NCBI RefSeq assembly: GCF_011766325.1
Contig: NZ_BLLG01000007.1
Span: forward strand, 1-64,000
Source: Streptomyces pacificus
Lineage (GTDB): Bacteria > Actinomycetota > Actinomycetes > Streptomycetales > Streptomycetaceae
Direction: 5' to 3'
Length of the DNA stretch: 64,000 nt
The notes beneath the pieces were generated by a model. That model was not told the origin of the DNA. It saw only the letters and a program-made list of their open reading frames with translations, and made no database searches. Of this stretch, positions 52,628 through 62,616 are shown piece by piece. The position numbers and the translations under genes are program-made. Numbering within the stretch: position 1 is the stretch's first letter; every line of letters begins with the position of its first letter.

Positions 52628-53062
52628 ATGGCATCTCTCAACGTCGGCAGCCTCGGTGACTACCTCCGCGAGCAGCGGCGCAGCGCGCAGCTGTCGCTGC
52701 GGCAGCTCGCCGACGCCGCCGGCGTGTCCAACCCGTACCTGAGTCAGATCGAGCGCGGGCTGCGCAAGCCGAGCGCCGAGGTGCTGCAGCAGGTCGCCAA
52801 GGCGCTGCGGATCTCCGCCGAGACGCTGTATGTACGGGCCGGGATCCTCGACGAGCGCGAGCGGGACGAGCTGGAGACGCGGGCCGTCATCCTGGCCGAT
52901 CCCTCGATCAACGAGAAGCAGAAGCAGGTGCTGCTGCAGATCTACGAGTCGTTCCGCAAGGAGAACGGCTTCGACGCCGATACGGATAAGGACACCACTG
53001 AGGACGGCCCCCGCACGGCCGCAGGAAGTGGTGCCGACAAACCCTCATCACCCGACGTCTGA
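52628..53062 (+). CDS. XRE-family transcriptional regulator
   Basis: A 144-residue protein with one helix-turn-helix (SLRQLADAAGVSNPYLSQIE, residues about 23-42), a helical middle (LETRAVILADPSINEKQKQV) and an acidic disordered tail. It matches the regulator encoded before the HBHA gene in mycobacteria (Rv0474 type, from memory). ATG 52628. It probably binds the palindrome upstream of its own gene and controls the HBHA-like gene 34 bases downstream. Confidence 0.9.
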   Translation: MASLNVGSLGDYLREQRRSAQLSLRQLADAAGVSNPYLSQIERGLRKPSAEVLQQVAKALRISAETLYVRAGILDERERDELETRAVILADPSINEKQKQVLLQIYESFRKENGFDADTDKDTTEDGPRTAAGSGADKPSSPDV

Positions 53063-53096
53063 ACAGACGAATCCCCGATCCGGGAGGACCACAGTC

Positions 53097-53843
53097 ATGG
53101 CCATCACCGATGACCTGCGCAAGACCCTCACCGACCCGACGCCCCTCTACTTCGCGGCCGGCACGGCCGACCTCGCGGTGCAGCAGGCGAAGAAGGTGCC
53201 CACGCTGATCGAGCAGCTGCGTGCCGAGGCGCCGGCCCGCATCGAGGCCGTGCGCGAGACCGACCCGAAGGCCGTGCAGGCGAAGATGGCGGCGCAGGCC
53301 CGGGAAGCCCAGGCCACCGTGCAGGCCAGGGTGACCGAGGTGCTCGGGAGCCTGGACACCGATCTGAAGAAGCTCGGTGAGAACGCGCAGGATCTGGCGC
53401 TGCGGAGTGTGGGCATGGCGGCGGAGTACGCGGTACGGGCCCGGGAGACCTACGAGAAGGTGGCCGAGCACGGCGAGCAGGCCGTGAAGACGTGGCGCGG
53501 CGAGGCCGCGGAGGAGATCGCCGAGATCGCCGTGGCCGTGGAGCCCAAGGCGCAGCCGAAGTCCGCGCCGAAGTCCGCGCCCAGGCCCGGGGCAGGGGCC
53601 GGGGCGCCGGCGTCGAAGGCTGCGAACGGTGCGGCGAAGAGCCCCACCGCGCCGAAGCCTGGGACTGGGGCTGGGGCTGGGGCGAAGGGGGCGAAGGCTG
53701 CGAACGGTGCGGCGAAGAGCCCGGCCACGCCGAAGCCCGCGGCGGGGGGCGAGGACAGGAAGCCGGCGCCGCCGGCCGCCCGCAAGCCCGCGCCCCGCAA
53801 GCCCGTGGCGAAGAAGGCCACCGGCCCGGGGGCCGGCAAGTAG
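53097..53843 (+). CDS. HBHA-like protein (heparin-binding hemagglutinin homologue)
   Basis: A 248-residue protein. The N-terminal ITDDLRKTLTDPTPLYFAAG and a long coiled coil (about 25-145) are followed by a Lys/Pro/Ala-rich tail (about 150-248). This is the architecture of mycobacterial HbhA, an adhesin and lipid-body/DNA-associated protein; in Streptomyces the role is unknown. No signal peptide. ATG 53097 follows GGGAGGACC. The tail contains a nearly duplicated segment (AANGAAKSP twice). Confidence 0.85.
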   Translation: MAITDDLRKTLTDPTPLYFAAGTADLAVQQAKKVPTLIEQLRAEAPARIEAVRETDPKAVQAKMAAQAREAQATVQARVTEVLGSLDTDLKKLGENAQDLALRSVGMAAEYAVRARETYEKVAEHGEQAVKTWRGEAAEEIAEIAVAVEPKAQPKSAPKSAPRPGAGAGAPASKAANGAAKSPTAPKPGTGAGAGAKGAKAANGAAKSPATPKPAAGGEDRKPAPPAARKPAPRKPVAKKATGPGAGK

Positions 53844-54000
53844 CGGTGACGCCCCGTGAGCGGCCGGGCGGCCGCGGCCGGGGCGCATCCCCCACGGGCC
53901 GGGCACCTTTCGGGTTCCCGGCCCGTTCTGCGGGTACGTTGGCCTTGTCCCGGCCGTACCGTGGTCGGGACGCGTTTCAACCCACTAGGCGGTGCACACC

Positions 54001-54333
54001 ATGTTGCTCGAGGGATTCGGCACGATTCTCTGGCTGCTCAACCTGGCCATGCTCGTCCTCGCGGTGGTCGCGCTGGGTTTCGCCGCCCTCGCCCGTGAGG
54101 ACGCCTACCGGGCGGCAGGCAAGCAGTCGAAGACGTTCTGGCTGATCCTGCTCGGCGTCACGGTCGCCGTGAACCTGATCATTCCGATGCTGTTCCTGCA
54201 GATCGCCGGGCTGATCGCGACGATCGTCTTCCTGGTCGACGTCCGCCCCGCGCTCCAGCAGGTGTCCGGCGGCGGTCGGCGGGGCGGTTCCAGCAGTGAC
54301 GGGCCCTACGGGCCGTACAACGGCGGGCGGTAG
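54001..54333 (+). CDS. DUF2516 membrane protein
   Basis: A 110-residue protein with two or three hydrophobic helices, a central REDAYRAAGKQSKTFWLILL (a DUF2516 hallmark), and a Gly/Ser/Tyr tail. The gene follows HBHA in mycobacteria too (Rv0476 type, from memory). ATG 54001 has AGGCGG 8 bases upstream; an in-frame GTG at 53992 would leave no room for a ribosome site. Confidence 0.85.
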   Translation: MLLEGFGTILWLLNLAMLVLAVVALGFAALAREDAYRAAGKQSKTFWLILLGVTVAVNLIIPMLFLQIAGLIATIVFLVDVRPALQQVSGGGRRGGSSSDGPYGPYNGGR

Positions 54334-54489
54334 GGCTCCGACGGCTGACGGTTGTGCCGCCGCGGGGCGCGCGCAGGCCATGCGCCCCGCGCCCCCTCTC
54401 ATGTCATGCGCTCCTTACCCGTCGCACGCGCCGCCGGCTGTGGCGCGCAGCGCATCGGGCACACACCGCAGACCGGCTGCGGCGGGCCC

Positions 54490-55959
54490 TCAGCCGCCCG
54501 GGTGCGCCCGATCGCGGTCCAGCAGCAGCACCGCCACGTCGTCGGTGAGATCGCCGCCGTTCATCTCGCGCACTTCCGCCACCGCCGCCTCCAGCAGCGC
54601 CTCGCCGCCGAGCCCGGCCGTCAGCTGGCGGTTGACCATGTCGACCATGCCGTCCTGGCCCAGCCGGTCGCCGCCAGGTGCGATCCGGCCCTCGATCAGA
54701 CCGTCCGTGTACATCATCAGGCTCCACGCGGCACCCAGCTCCACCTGCCGGCGCGGCCAGCGGGCGCTCGGCAGCAGGCCCAGGGCCGGGCCGCCGCTCT
54801 CGTACGGGAGCAGCTGTGCGGGCCGCCCCCGGCGGACGACGAGCGGCGACGGGTGGCCGGCCAGGCACAGGCCCGCGCGTCGGCCGTCCGGGGCGATGTC
54901 GACCGTGCAGAGGGTCGCGAAGATCTCGTCGCTCTCGCGTTCGTGCTCCAGCACCTGCTGGAGCGTGGAGAGCAACTCGTCCCCGCACATCCCGGCGAAC
55001 GTCAGCGCACGCCAGGCGATGCGCAGCTCCACGCCGAGAGCGGCCTCGTCCGGGCCGTGCCCGCAGACATCGCCGATCATCGCGTGGACCGTGCCGTCCG
55101 GGGTGCGGACCGTGTCGTAGAAGTCACCGCCGAGCAGGGCGCGGGAGCGCCCTGGGCGGTAGCGGGCGGCGAACCGCAGATCGCTGCCCTGCAGCAGGGG
55201 AGTGGGCAGGAGTCCCCGTTCGAGCCGGGCGTTCTCCTGAGCCCGCAGACGGGACTCGGCCAGCTTCACCTGCGCGCTGTCGGCGCGCTTGCGTTCCACC
55301 GCGTAGCGGATGGCCCGGCTGAGGACCCTCCCGTCCAGCTCGTCGCGGTGCAGGAAGTCCTGAGCCCCGACCCGGACGGCCTCGGCGGCGCGCTCGGAGT
55401 CGGAGTCGGCGTCGGCGGCGAGTGCCAGCACGGCGTGCTTCGGCGCGATGCGCAGAACATGCCGCAGCACGGCCAGGTCGTCGCCTTGCGCGCGCTCGCG
55501 GGCGGAGCCGGGCAGCGCGAGGTCCACGAGGATGCAGTGGATGTCGTCGGTGAGGAGCCGCTCGGCCTCGGTGAGGTTGCGGGCGGTTCGGATACGGACC
55601 CGGGTACCGGCGGCCCCGAGCAGCTCGGGGACGGTGAAGGTGCCCGTCGGGTCGTCCTCGACGACGAGGAGTGTGAGATCGCCCCCCAGGGGCTCCGAGG
55701 CGGGGGCGGCAGGCCCCGGTTCGGGATAGGCGGCGGGCCCCGGCACGGGGCGGGCGGCGGACTCCGGCGTCGGCTCGACGGCGACAGGGCCCGTGGGGTG
55801 CGGCCCCGTGGCGACGGGACCTGTGGGGTCCAGCCCTGTGGCGACGGGACCTGTGGCGACGGGACCTGTGGGGTCCAGCCCTGTGGCGACGGGACCTGTG
55901 GTGACGGCACCTGTGGCGACTGCTGAGCCGGCCCGCTGGCGCGGAACGGGTACGGGCAT
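54490..55959 (-). CDS. PP2C/SpoIIE-type phosphatase with N-terminal receiver domain
   Basis: A 489-residue protein. Residues 15-62 are TGPVATG/LDPTGP repeats. A receiver domain (about 94-215) has Asp102, Asp103 and acceptor Asp146 in CILVDLALP, but the conserved Lys is replaced (DFLHRDEL). A coiled linker leads to a SpoIIE/RsbU phosphatase (about 255-485) with GGDFYD, GDVCGHG and LTDDVAVLLL. Such enzymes dephosphorylate anti-anti-sigma factors to release sigma-B-type factors. ATG 55959 with GGAAGGAAG upstream. No partner gene is adjacent. Confidence 0.9.
   Translation of the reverse strand: MPVPVPRQRAGSAVATGAVTTGPVATGLDPTGPVATGPVATGLDPTGPVATGPHPTGPVAVEPTPESAARPVPGPAAYPEPGPAAPASEPLGGDLTLLVVEDDPTGTFTVPELLGAAGTRVRIRTARNLTEAERLLTDDIHCILVDLALPGSARERAQGDDLAVLRHVLRIAPKHAVLALAADADSDSERAAEAVRVGAQDFLHRDELDGRVLSRAIRYAVERKRADSAQVKLAESRLRAQENARLERGLLPTPLLQGSDLRFAARYRPGRSRALLGGDFYDTVRTPDGTVHAMIGDVCGHGPDEAALGVELRIAWRALTFAGMCGDELLSTLQQVLEHERESDEIFATLCTVDIAPDGRRAGLCLAGHPSPLVVRRGRPAQLLPYESGGPALGLLPSARWPRRQVELGAAWSLMMYTDGLIEGRIAPGGDRLGQDGMVDMVNRQLTAGLGGEALLEAAVAEVREMNGGDLTDDVAVLLLDRDRAHPGG
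55794..55918. repeat. 15-bp based tandem repeats coding TGPVA/TGLDP
   Basis: Repeated 15-base blocks of two types (GTGGCGACGGGACCT and GTGGGGTCCAGCCCT) inside the phosphatase gene. They keep frame and alter only the length of its N-terminal linker. Confidence 0.85.
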
Positions 55960-56203
55960 CGGTGTGCTTCCTTCCCTCCCCCCGAGGGCGCGGCGGGTCG
56001 TCGAACGACGTCCCACCCGACGGGGACCATAGCGGTAGCGGGGGGTGCGGGGGAATGGCGTTCCGGGGAAGAGTAATGGCATATGCCGTACCTCGGGGCG
56101 CAGTTGCCGTCCGGGTGATGACGAAGGTCACCCGTCGCAGGTGAGCCGGGTCACGCCCTTTCGTGTGACCCGGCTCACTGCATGCCTTTCGGTGTGTTTT
56201 CCC

Positions 56204-57289
56204 TCACTTGTCCGGGCGGACGACCCCGAGGATCGCCATTGAGCCCGCGCCCGCCAGTGTCACGTTCCGCCCGGGGCGGGGCGCGTGGATGATCGCGCCG
56301 TCGCCCACGTACATCCCCACGTGGCTGGCGTCCGAGTGGTAGATGATCAAGTCGCCCGGCCGCATGTCCTTGACGGCGATGCGGGGCAGCAGCCGCCACT
56401 GCTCCTGCGAGGTGCGCGGAATACCGCGTCCGGCCGCCGCCCAGGCCTGCGAGGTCAGTCCGGAGCAGTCATAGGAGCCCGGCCCCTCGGCCCCCCATAC
56501 ATAGGGCTTGCCGATCTGCGCGGTCGCGAACGCGACCGCGTCCTTGCCCCGCTCGCTGGCACGGCCGTTGATCTCCTCGAGGACGCCGGAGCCCAGCCAG
56601 GCCGTCTGGGCCTCGTCCGCGGCCTCCTGCTCCAGCTTCCGCAGCCGCGCCAGCTCCTCCTCTTGGAGCTGGGCCTCTATCCTCCTCGCCGCGGCGATCT
56701 GCTCGTTGATCTCCTTCTTGTGCTTCTCCTTCTCGACCCGGTTCTCCTCCAGCAGCTCCCACTGAGCGCCGGCCTCCCTGCTATAGGTCTCCAAATCGGC
56801 CTGTGTCCGGTTCAGTTCGCCGAGAAGGTCCCTGGTCGCCTTGCCGCCTGCCTTGATGCGTCCGGCGGCGTCGAGGAAGAGGTGCGGGTCGTCGGTGAGG
56901 ATCAGCTGAGCCTCCGGCGGCAGGCCACCGCCCCGGTACTGGGCCCGCGCCGTCGCGCCGGCCCGGTCCCTGAGGTCGTCGATCCTGGCCCGCCCCTGGG
57001 CGATCTCCTTGGCCAGCCTCACGATCTGCGCCGACTGCCGTTCGGCCTGATCCTCCGCCAGGTTGTAGGCATCCGTGGCCGAAGCGGCCCTGCGGTAGAG
57101 CTCGTCGAGTTCCTCGCGTACCTCTTCGAGGCTCTTTCGGGGCGGTTCGGGCGGCTGGGGTACGGCAAGGGCCTGGCCAGGGGCGGCCAGCAGCGTCACG
57201 GCGCCCACCACCATGAGGGCGGCGGCACGGCGGCGTCGGTTCACAAGTCCCCCTCCGGACAACGCCAGGCGATTCTTGGCCATGTACAT
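56204..57289 (-). CDS. Secreted NlpC/P60 endopeptidase with coiled-coil (RipA-like)
   Basis: A 361-residue exported peptidoglycan hydrolase. The signal peptide is about 1-42 (AAALMVVGAVTLLAAPGQALA). Coiled coils lie at about 52-115 and 155-225, and an NlpC/P60 domain at about 248-361 has Cys275 in YDCSGLT, His323 in SHVGMYVG and His335. Such proteins cleave stem peptides, and the coiled coil probably restrains activity or docks on a partner. ATG 57289 or 57283 could be the start; neither has a clear ribosome site. TTACTGACGGTAA, a small inverted repeat, lies just upstream. Confidence 0.9.
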   Translation of the reverse strand: MYMAKNRLALSGGGLVNRRRRAAALMVVGAVTLLAAPGQALAVPQPPEPPRKSLEEVREELDELYRRAASATDAYNLAEDQAERQSAQIVRLAKEIAQGRARIDDLRDRAGATARAQYRGGGLPPEAQLILTDDPHLFLDAAGRIKAGGKATRDLLGELNRTQADLETYSREAGAQWELLEENRVEKEKHKKEINEQIAAARRIEAQLQEEELARLRKLEQEAADEAQTAWLGSGVLEEINGRASERGKDAVAFATAQIGKPYVWGAEGPGSYDCSGLTSQAWAAAGRGIPRTSQEQWRLLPRIAVKDMRPGDLIIYHSDASHVGMYVGDGAIIHAPRPGRNVTLAGAGSMAILGVVRPDK

Positions 57290-57904
57290 ATGATTTACCG
57301 TCAGTAACGTATGGCTTGCGACGTGATGGTGCCATGGCGTGAGCCAAAGCGACAGAGCAAGTCCACCCCGGTCACTTCTGTCACCCGTCCGCGCTCCGGT
57401 CCGTCACCCTCCACACTCACCCGTTCCTACGGATGGACCAGCCGCCGAGCACCGATGACGGACTTCTGACTGCCGGCTGCCGTTCCCGGTTGCCGATCGC
57501 CGATCACCGCACTTCCGACGAACGGACGCCGGCTCGCGTTCCCGATTCGCCTCCCCCGCCGGGGTGCAGAGGCTCATGCCTCCGCTTCCGCGCCGGAGTG
57601 TGCGCCCTCCGCCCTGGCCGCCTCCTTCGCCCCCGCTCACCGCTCGCCGGAGGCCGCGCTCCCCGGGTCTGCGCGGCCGCTGCCCCACACCGGCCGTCCC
57701 CCGGTGGCTGTCGTTCCCCCCTTTCCCCGTCCCCTCCCCGTCGCTCGCCCCTGCACACCGACCGCACCGACCGCACCGACCGCACCCACCGCACCCGGAG
57801 TGCCGTATGCCCCGCGCTGCACGCCCCCTGCCCCGTTTCGCACGCCGCACCGCGCACTCCGCACGCACTGCCGCACCCGGTTTCGCGCGCCGCCCTGCGG
57901 CCTG
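57290..57904. other. Long intergenic region between NlpC/P60 and methyltransferase genes
   Basis: 615 bases. The right part of the NlpC leader (57290-57440) is AT-richer. 57756-57796 carries four 9-base CACCGACCG units. The remainder is GC-rich with no convincing gene. I looked for a c-di-AMP riboswitch, common before such hydrolases, and did not recognise one. Confidence 0.5.
57756..57796. repeat. 9-bp tandem repeat (CACCGACCG), four and a half copies
   Basis: Three exact units and one variant, noncoding. Confidence 0.85.
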
Positions 57905-58747
57905 TCAGCAGCGGCCCCCGTCGGGCGAACCGGGTGCCAGCGCCGACCACTTGACGGTCACCTCGCCCTGCCGCCACCTTCGCCGCCCGTCCGTATGGGC
58001 GTCGGCCAGCGGCCAGTCCGCGGCGAGCAGGCGTACCGCCCTGATCCAGCGCTGCCGCACGCCCAGCGAGGTGTAGGGGGCCGCGGCCGCCCACGCCCGG
58101 TCGAAGTCCCGTAGGAACGCGTGGACCGGTTGGCCCGGCACATTGCGGTGGATGAGTGCCTTGGGCAGGCGTTCGGCGAGATCTGAGGGGCGGTCCAGCG
58201 AGCCGAGGCGCGTGGCGAAGGTGACGGTCCTCGGTCCCTCCGGGCCGAGCGCCACCCACACGTGCCGGCGCCCGATCTCGTCGCAGGTCCCCTCGACCAG
58301 CAGACCACCGGGCGCGAGCCGCTCGCGCAGTCGGCGCCAGACCTCGGCGACCTCTTCCTCGTCGTACTGGCGGAGTACGTTGGCCGCCCTGATGACCAGC
58401 GGGCGGACGGGTTCCGGCAGTGGGACCTCGAAGCCGCCGTGGACGAAGCTGAGCCCGTCCCGCGCATATGCACGGGCGGCCTCCACGCGGGCCGGCTCGA
58501 TCTCGACGCCCACGACCCGGGTGCGCGGTTCGGCGGCCCGCAACCTCTCCAGCAGTTCCACGGCGGTCCAGGGAGCGGCCCCGTATCCGAGGTCGACAGC
58601 GACGGGCGCGGCTGCCGAACGGCGCAGCGTCGGGCCGTGTACGGCGGCGATCCAGCGGTCCATGCGACGCAGCCGGTTCGGATGGGTGGTGCCGCGCGTC
58701 ACCGTGCCCACGGGGCGGGTCGGGGGCGTGACGGAGCGCGGGGACAT
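57905..58747 (-). CDS. Class I SAM-dependent methyltransferase-like protein
   Basis: A 280-residue protein. A Rossmann SAM motif VAVDLGYGAAPWTAVEL is followed by VVGVEIEPARVEAAR, and VIRAANVLRQYDEEEVAEVW lies where the catalytic loop is expected. The C-terminal third is helical with a conserved VHAFLRDFDRAWAAAAPY. No specific substrate family recognised. ATG 58747 lies 7 bases from TACCCT on the minus strand, so the transcript may be leaderless. It is divergent from mshA, with 242 bases between starts. Confidence 0.82.
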   Translation of the reverse strand: MSPRSVTPPTRPVGTVTRGTTHPNRLRRMDRWIAAVHGPTLRRSAAAPVAVDLGYGAAPWTAVELLERLRAAEPRTRVVGVEIEPARVEAARAYARDGLSFVHGGFEVPLPEPVRPLVIRAANVLRQYDEEEVAEVWRRLRERLAPGGLLVEGTCDEIGRRHVWVALGPEGPRTVTFATRLGSLDRPSDLAERLPKALIHRNVPGQPVHAFLRDFDRAWAAAAPYTSLGVRQRWIRAVRLLAADWPLADAHTDGRRRWRQGEVTVKWSALAPGSPDGGRC

Positions 58748-58754
58748 GGACACG

Positions 58755-58760
58755 AGGGTA
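58755..58760 (-). promoter_or_regulatory. -10 box (TACCCT) for the methyltransferase gene
   Basis: On the minus strand TACCCT, 7 bases, then ATG 58747. Confidence 0.45.
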
Positions 58761-58989
58761 GACCGGTGGGAAACGGCGCAGGTGCCGGCTCCGCGGGGGT
58801 GCCGGCGACGAGCGCCCGCCCGCCCGTGCCCGGTCGCCGTCTCCCGCCGACCCGCACTTGGCAACGATTGGGCAAAGGGAAGGGCGAGCGGAAATGAAAG
58901 AGTCGATTCCACTGTTGACCGGCTCCGGAGGCTTGTGATCGCCCCTTGTTCGCCATGCCCGTGCACGAGAGCCGAGAGGACTGTCCCCC

Positions 58990-60333
58990 GTGAGCCAGTA
59001 CGTGTCCAGGCTCGCCGGCACCCTGGCGGCGCCGCCCCGGCTGCGGTTTCCCGGCCACCACCGCAGACCGCGCCGGGTGGCCATGCTCAGCGTGCACACC
59101 TCGCCCCTGCACCAGCCGGGCACCGGCGACGCGGGCGGGATGAACGTCTACATCGTGGAGCTGGCCCGGCGGCTCGCGGCCATCGGTGTGGAGGTCGAGA
59201 TCTTCACCCGCGCCACGGCCGGCGGACTGCCGCCCGCGGTCGAGCTGGCGCCGGGCGTGCTGGTCCGGCACGTGGACGCCGGTCCGTACGAGGGACTGGC
59301 CAAGGAGGACCTGGCGGCGCAGCTGTGCGCCTTCACCCACGGGGTGATGCGGGCCTGGGCCGGTCACCGGCCCGGCCACTACGACCTCGTCCACTCCCAC
59401 TACTGGCTGTCCGGTCATGTCGGATGGCTGGCCGCCGAGCGCTGGGGAGTCCCCCTGGTGCACGCCATGCACACCATGGCCAAGGTCAAGAACGCCGCAC
59501 TCGCCGACGGGGACACTCCGGAGCCCGCGGCCCGGGTGATCGGCGAGACTCAGATCGTCGAGGCCGCCGACCGGCTGATCGCCAACACCGCCGAGGAGGC
59601 AGGTGAGCTGGTCCGCCATTACGGCGCCCGTCCCGCGAAGGTCGCCGTCGTCCACCCCGGTGTGAACCTCGACCGCTTCCGCGTCGCCGACGGCCGATCG
59701 GCCGCACGCGCCCGTCTGGGGCTGCCGGGGGACGCCGTGATCCCGCTGTTCGCCGGGCGCATCCAGCCACTGAAGGCTCCCGACGTGCTGCTGAGGGCCG
59801 TCGCACTGCTACTGGACGAGGACCCTTCGCTGCGGTCCCGGATGGTGGTGCCGATCGTGGGCGGCCCGAGCGGCAGCGGACTGTCCAAGCCGGAGGGCCT
59901 GCAGAAACTGGCGGCCGGTCTGGGCATCGCCGATGTCGTACAGTTCCGGCCGCCGGTCGCGCAGGACCGGCTCGCGGACTGGTTCCGTGCGGCTTCGGTG
60001 CTGGTCATGCCCTCGCACAGCGAGTCGTTCGGGCTGGTCGCCATAGAGGCGCAGGCGGCCGGCACGCCCGTCGTCGCAGCATCGGTCGGCGGGCTGCCGG
60101 TGGCCGTGCAGGACGGCCGGACCGGCTTCCTGGTGACCGGCCACGACCCCGCGGACTACGCCCGCGCACTGCGCCGCTTCGTCGACGCCCCTCACCTCGC
60201 GGCCCGGATGGGCGGGGCGGCCGCCGCGCACGCCCGCCGCTTCGGCTGGGACATGTCGGCCTCGGCCACCGCGGAGGTCTACACGGCCGCCATACACGAG
60301 TACCGCCGTCGCGTACGCTCCCACCATGGCTGA
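58990..60333 (+). CDS. mshA: D-inositol-3-phosphate glycosyltransferase
   Basis: A 447-residue GT4 enzyme that transfers GlcNAc from UDP-GlcNAc to 1D-myo-inositol 3-phosphate, the first step of mycothiol synthesis. Recognisable blocks: [38 protein letters not shown], and [20 protein letters not shown], the nucleotide-sugar motif. GTG 58990 with GAGAGGA upstream. The downstream YbjN gene overlaps its end by 8 bases. Confidence 0.96.
   Translation: MSQYVSRLAGTLAAPPRLRFPGHHRRPRRVAMLSVHTSPLHQPGTGDAGGMNVYIVELARRLAAIGVEVEIFTRATAGGLPPAVELAPGVLVRHVDAGPYEGLAKEDLAAQLCAFTHGVMRAWAGHRPGHYDLVHSHYWLSGHVGWLAAERWGVPLVHAMHTMAKVKNAALADGDTPEPAARVIGETQIVEAADRLIANTAEEAGELVRHYGARPAKVAVVHPGVNLDRFRVADGRSAARARLGLPGDAVIPLFAGRIQPLKAPDVLLRAVALLLDEDPSLRSRMVVPIVGGPSGSGLSKPEGLQKLAAGLGIADVVQFRPPVAQDRLADWFRAASVLVMPSHSESFGLVAIEAQAAGTPVVAASVGGLPVAVQDGRTGFLVTGHDPADYARALRRFVDAPHLAARMGGAAAAHARRFGWDMSASATAEVYTAAIHEYRRRVRSHHG
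60314..60319 (+). promoter_or_regulatory. -10 box (TACGCT) for the YbjN gene inside mshA
   Basis: TACGCT within the last codons of mshA, 6 bases before ATG 60326, allows leaderless transcription separate from mshA. Confidence 0.4.
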
Positions 60334-60817
60334 TCCGCGGCAGATCATCGAGACATATCTCAGGGGCGCGGAGCTGGAGTGGGAGTGCCCGGAACCGGGT
60401 GCCTACGTCGTCACCCTCCCCGGCACGCGCAAGCTCGCCACGACCTGCTCCCTGCGCGTCGGCCGGCACACGCTGTCCGTCAACGCCTTCGTCATCCGCC
60501 ACCCCGACGAGAACGACGACCGTGTCCACCGCTGGCTGCTGGAACGCAACCTCAAGTTGTACGGCGTGAGCTACGCGGTCGATAGGCTCGGCGACGTCTA
60601 CCTCGTCGGCCGGTTGCCGCTGTCGGCGGTCGGTCCCGAGGAGCTCGACCGGCTGCTCGGGACGGTGCTGGAGGCCGCGGACGGCGCGTTCAACTCCCTG
60701 CTGGAGCTCGGGTTCGCCGCCGCCATCCGCAAGGAGTACGCCTGGCGGGTCGCGCGCGGCGAATCCACCCGGAACCTTGACGCGTTCACGCATCTCACCC
60801 AGCGGGCCACGGACTGA
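60326..60817 (+). CDS. YbjN-domain protein
   Basis: A 163-residue protein of the YbjN family, whose fold resembles type III secretion chaperones. It has [20 protein letters not shown], a strand [20 protein letters not shown] and [18 protein letters not shown]. The family is found next to mshA in many actinomycetes; function unknown. ATG 60326. Confidence 0.88.
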   Translation: MADPRQIIETYLRGAELEWECPEPGAYVVTLPGTRKLATTCSLRVGRHTLSVNAFVIRHPDENDDRVHRWLLERNLKLYGVSYAVDRLGDVYLVGRLPLSAVGPEELDRLLGTVLEAADGAFNSLLELGFAAAIRKEYAWRVARGESTRNLDAFTHLTQRATD

Positions 60818-61203
60818 CCGGCGTCCCCTCCGGCCGAGCGGGCGTCCGTCCCCTCGCCCCTCCGGCCGAGCGGGCGTCCGAACCGGCCGCCCGGCGTCGC
60901 CGGACCGGGACCTGCCGACCGCGGCCGGTCCCTCGCCCCCGGTCAGGCCCGGCACTCCGCGTCGATCGGATGCCCCCGCACCGACCGGATGTCCCCGAGC
61001 CGACCGGCGGCGGCGAGCCGTCGCGTGGGTCGGGTGCTTCTGCCCGTCGGCAGCGACGGCCGCGGGCCCCTCCCGGTTCCGGTTCCCGTCCCAACTCCCG
61101 TCCCGGTTCGCATCCCAACTCCCGTACCAGCTTCTGTCCCGCCTCCCGTCCCGGTTCCGGATGCGGCCAGGTCTTCCGGTCCTGCCGCCGGTCCCGGCCT
61201 CGA
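60818..61203. other. Convergent gap between YbjN and MFS genes
   Basis: 386 bases. A 22-base segment (60827-60848) recurs at 60859-60880 with period 32. 61080-61165 has CCCGTCCC/CAACTCCCGT degenerate repeats. No gene. Confidence 0.6.
60827..60880. repeat. 22-bp direct repeat, period 32
   Basis: Identical segments containing TCCGGCCGAGCGGGCGTCCG at 60829-60848 and 60861-60880. Confidence 0.85.
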
Positions 61204-62598
61204 TCATGCCTCCGGGTCCGCCCCGGTGCCGCTCCCGGCCGTGCTCGTCCCTCCCCCGTGGGGGTCCGCCGTCGGCGAGCCCGCAGGCACGGGCCCGGCC
61301 GGTACAAGCTCGGCTGGTGCTGGTGCTGGTGCTGGTGCTGGTTCGGTACGCTGGGCCGGGACCCCGGCGGGGCCGTGCTGTCCGGGTTCCGCCGGGCCGG
61401 CCGGCAGCCCGCGCATGAGGAGCCAGTAGCCGAGCGCCGCCACGGTCCCGATGAGCGCGCAGGACGCCCACAGCCAGGCGGCGCCGAAGTGGTCGATCAC
61501 ATATCCGGCCATCAGCGGGGCGAGCAGTGCGGCAGCCGACCAGGAGAGGGTGTGGACACCCTGGTAGCGGCCGCGGCCGTGCACCGGCGACAGCCTGACC
61601 ACCAGGCCCATCTGGGTGGGGGAGTTGACGATCTCGGCCAGTGTCCAGACGACGACCGTCAGGGCGTAGACCCCCAGCGAGCCGGCGAACGCGGTCAGCC
61701 CGAAGCCGTATCCGGCGAGCAGGGCGGAGACGACGAGCAGGCGCTGCGGATCACGGTGCTCTATCAGACGGGTGACCGGGATCTGGAGGGCGACGATGAG
61801 CACGCCGTTCAGGGCGATGACGAGGCCGTAGTCCGAGGGTGACCAGCCGTCCATGCCCATGGCGACCGGCAGGGCGACCGAACTCTGCATGAAGATCAGG
61901 GCGAGCAGGAAGGACAGCCCGACGACGCCCATGTACCGCCCGTCGCGCAGCACGGTGCCGAGGCCGATCTCCGGCTCGGCCGTGCCGCCCGTGGTGACGC
62001 GCGACGGCCGGGACTCCGGCAGTTTGGCGAAGACGACGACCGCGCAGACGAGGGTGAGCACGGCCTCGCCGAGGAAGCCGGCGAGATAGCTGTACTCGGC
62101 GACGAGCCCGGCGCACGCGGAGGAGATCGCGAACCCGAGGTTGATGGCCCAGTAGTTGAGCGAGAAGGCGCGCACCCGGTCCTCGGGCCGGACGATGTCG
62201 GCCATCATCGCCTGTACGGCCGGACGTGAGGCGTTGCTCGTCATCCCGACCAGACCGGCGACGGCGGCGATCGCCACCGGGTGCTCCATGAAGCCGAGCA
62301 GGGCCACGGAGCCGGCTGTCGAGGTCTGGGCGATCAGCAGCGTCGGCCGTCGTCCCAGCCGGTCGGCCATGACACCCGCGCCAAGCGACGACACGACACC
62401 GCCGAGCCCGTGCAGGGCTGCCACGAGTCCGGCGTACGACGCCGAGTAGCCGCGCTCCAGCGTGAGGTACAGGGCCGTGTAGGTGGCGACGAAGGCGCCG
62501 AGCCGGTTGACCAGTGTGCTGGTCCACAACCACCAGAACGCCCGGGGCAGACCCGAGACGCTCTCCTTGGCGGCCCGTTTGAGCGCGACTACGGACAT
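61204..62598 (-). CDS. MFS transporter, drug-exporter type
   Basis: A 464-residue transporter with 12 predicted helices. The motif-A loop is [14 protein letters not shown] between helices 2 and 3. The C-terminal tail (about 405-464) is Pro/Ala/Gly-rich with an APAPAPAP repeat, unusual for MFS proteins and probably disordered in the cytoplasm. ATG 62598. A near-consensus promoter within an inverted repeat lies upstream. Substrate unknown. Confidence 0.9.
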   Translation of the reverse strand: MSVVALKRAAKESVSGLPRAFWWLWTSTLVNRLGAFVATYTALYLTLERGYSASYAGLVAALHGLGGVVSSLGAGVMADRLGRRPTLLIAQTSTAGSVALLGFMEHPVAIAAVAGLVGMTSNASRPAVQAMMADIVRPEDRVRAFSLNYWAINLGFAISSACAGLVAEYSYLAGFLGEAVLTLVCAVVVFAKLPESRPSRVTTGGTAEPEIGLGTVLRDGRYMGVVGLSFLLALIFMQSSVALPVAMGMDGWSPSDYGLVIALNGVLIVALQIPVTRLIEHRDPQRLLVVSALLAGYGFGLTAFAGSLGVYALTVVVWTLAEIVNSPTQMGLVVRLSPVHGRGRYQGVHTLSWSAAALLAPLMAGYVIDHFGAAWLWASCALIGTVAALGYWLLMRGLPAGPAEPGQHGPAGVPAQRTEPAPAPAPAPAELVPAGPVPAGSPTADPHGGGTSTAGSGTGADPEA

Positions 62599-62616
62599 AC
62601 GGGCATCCCCCGGGAT

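Noticed and set aside
57290..57904. c-di-AMP riboswitch before the NlpC/P60 gene
   Set aside because: Expected because such hydrolases often have one, but I could not recognise the conserved elements.
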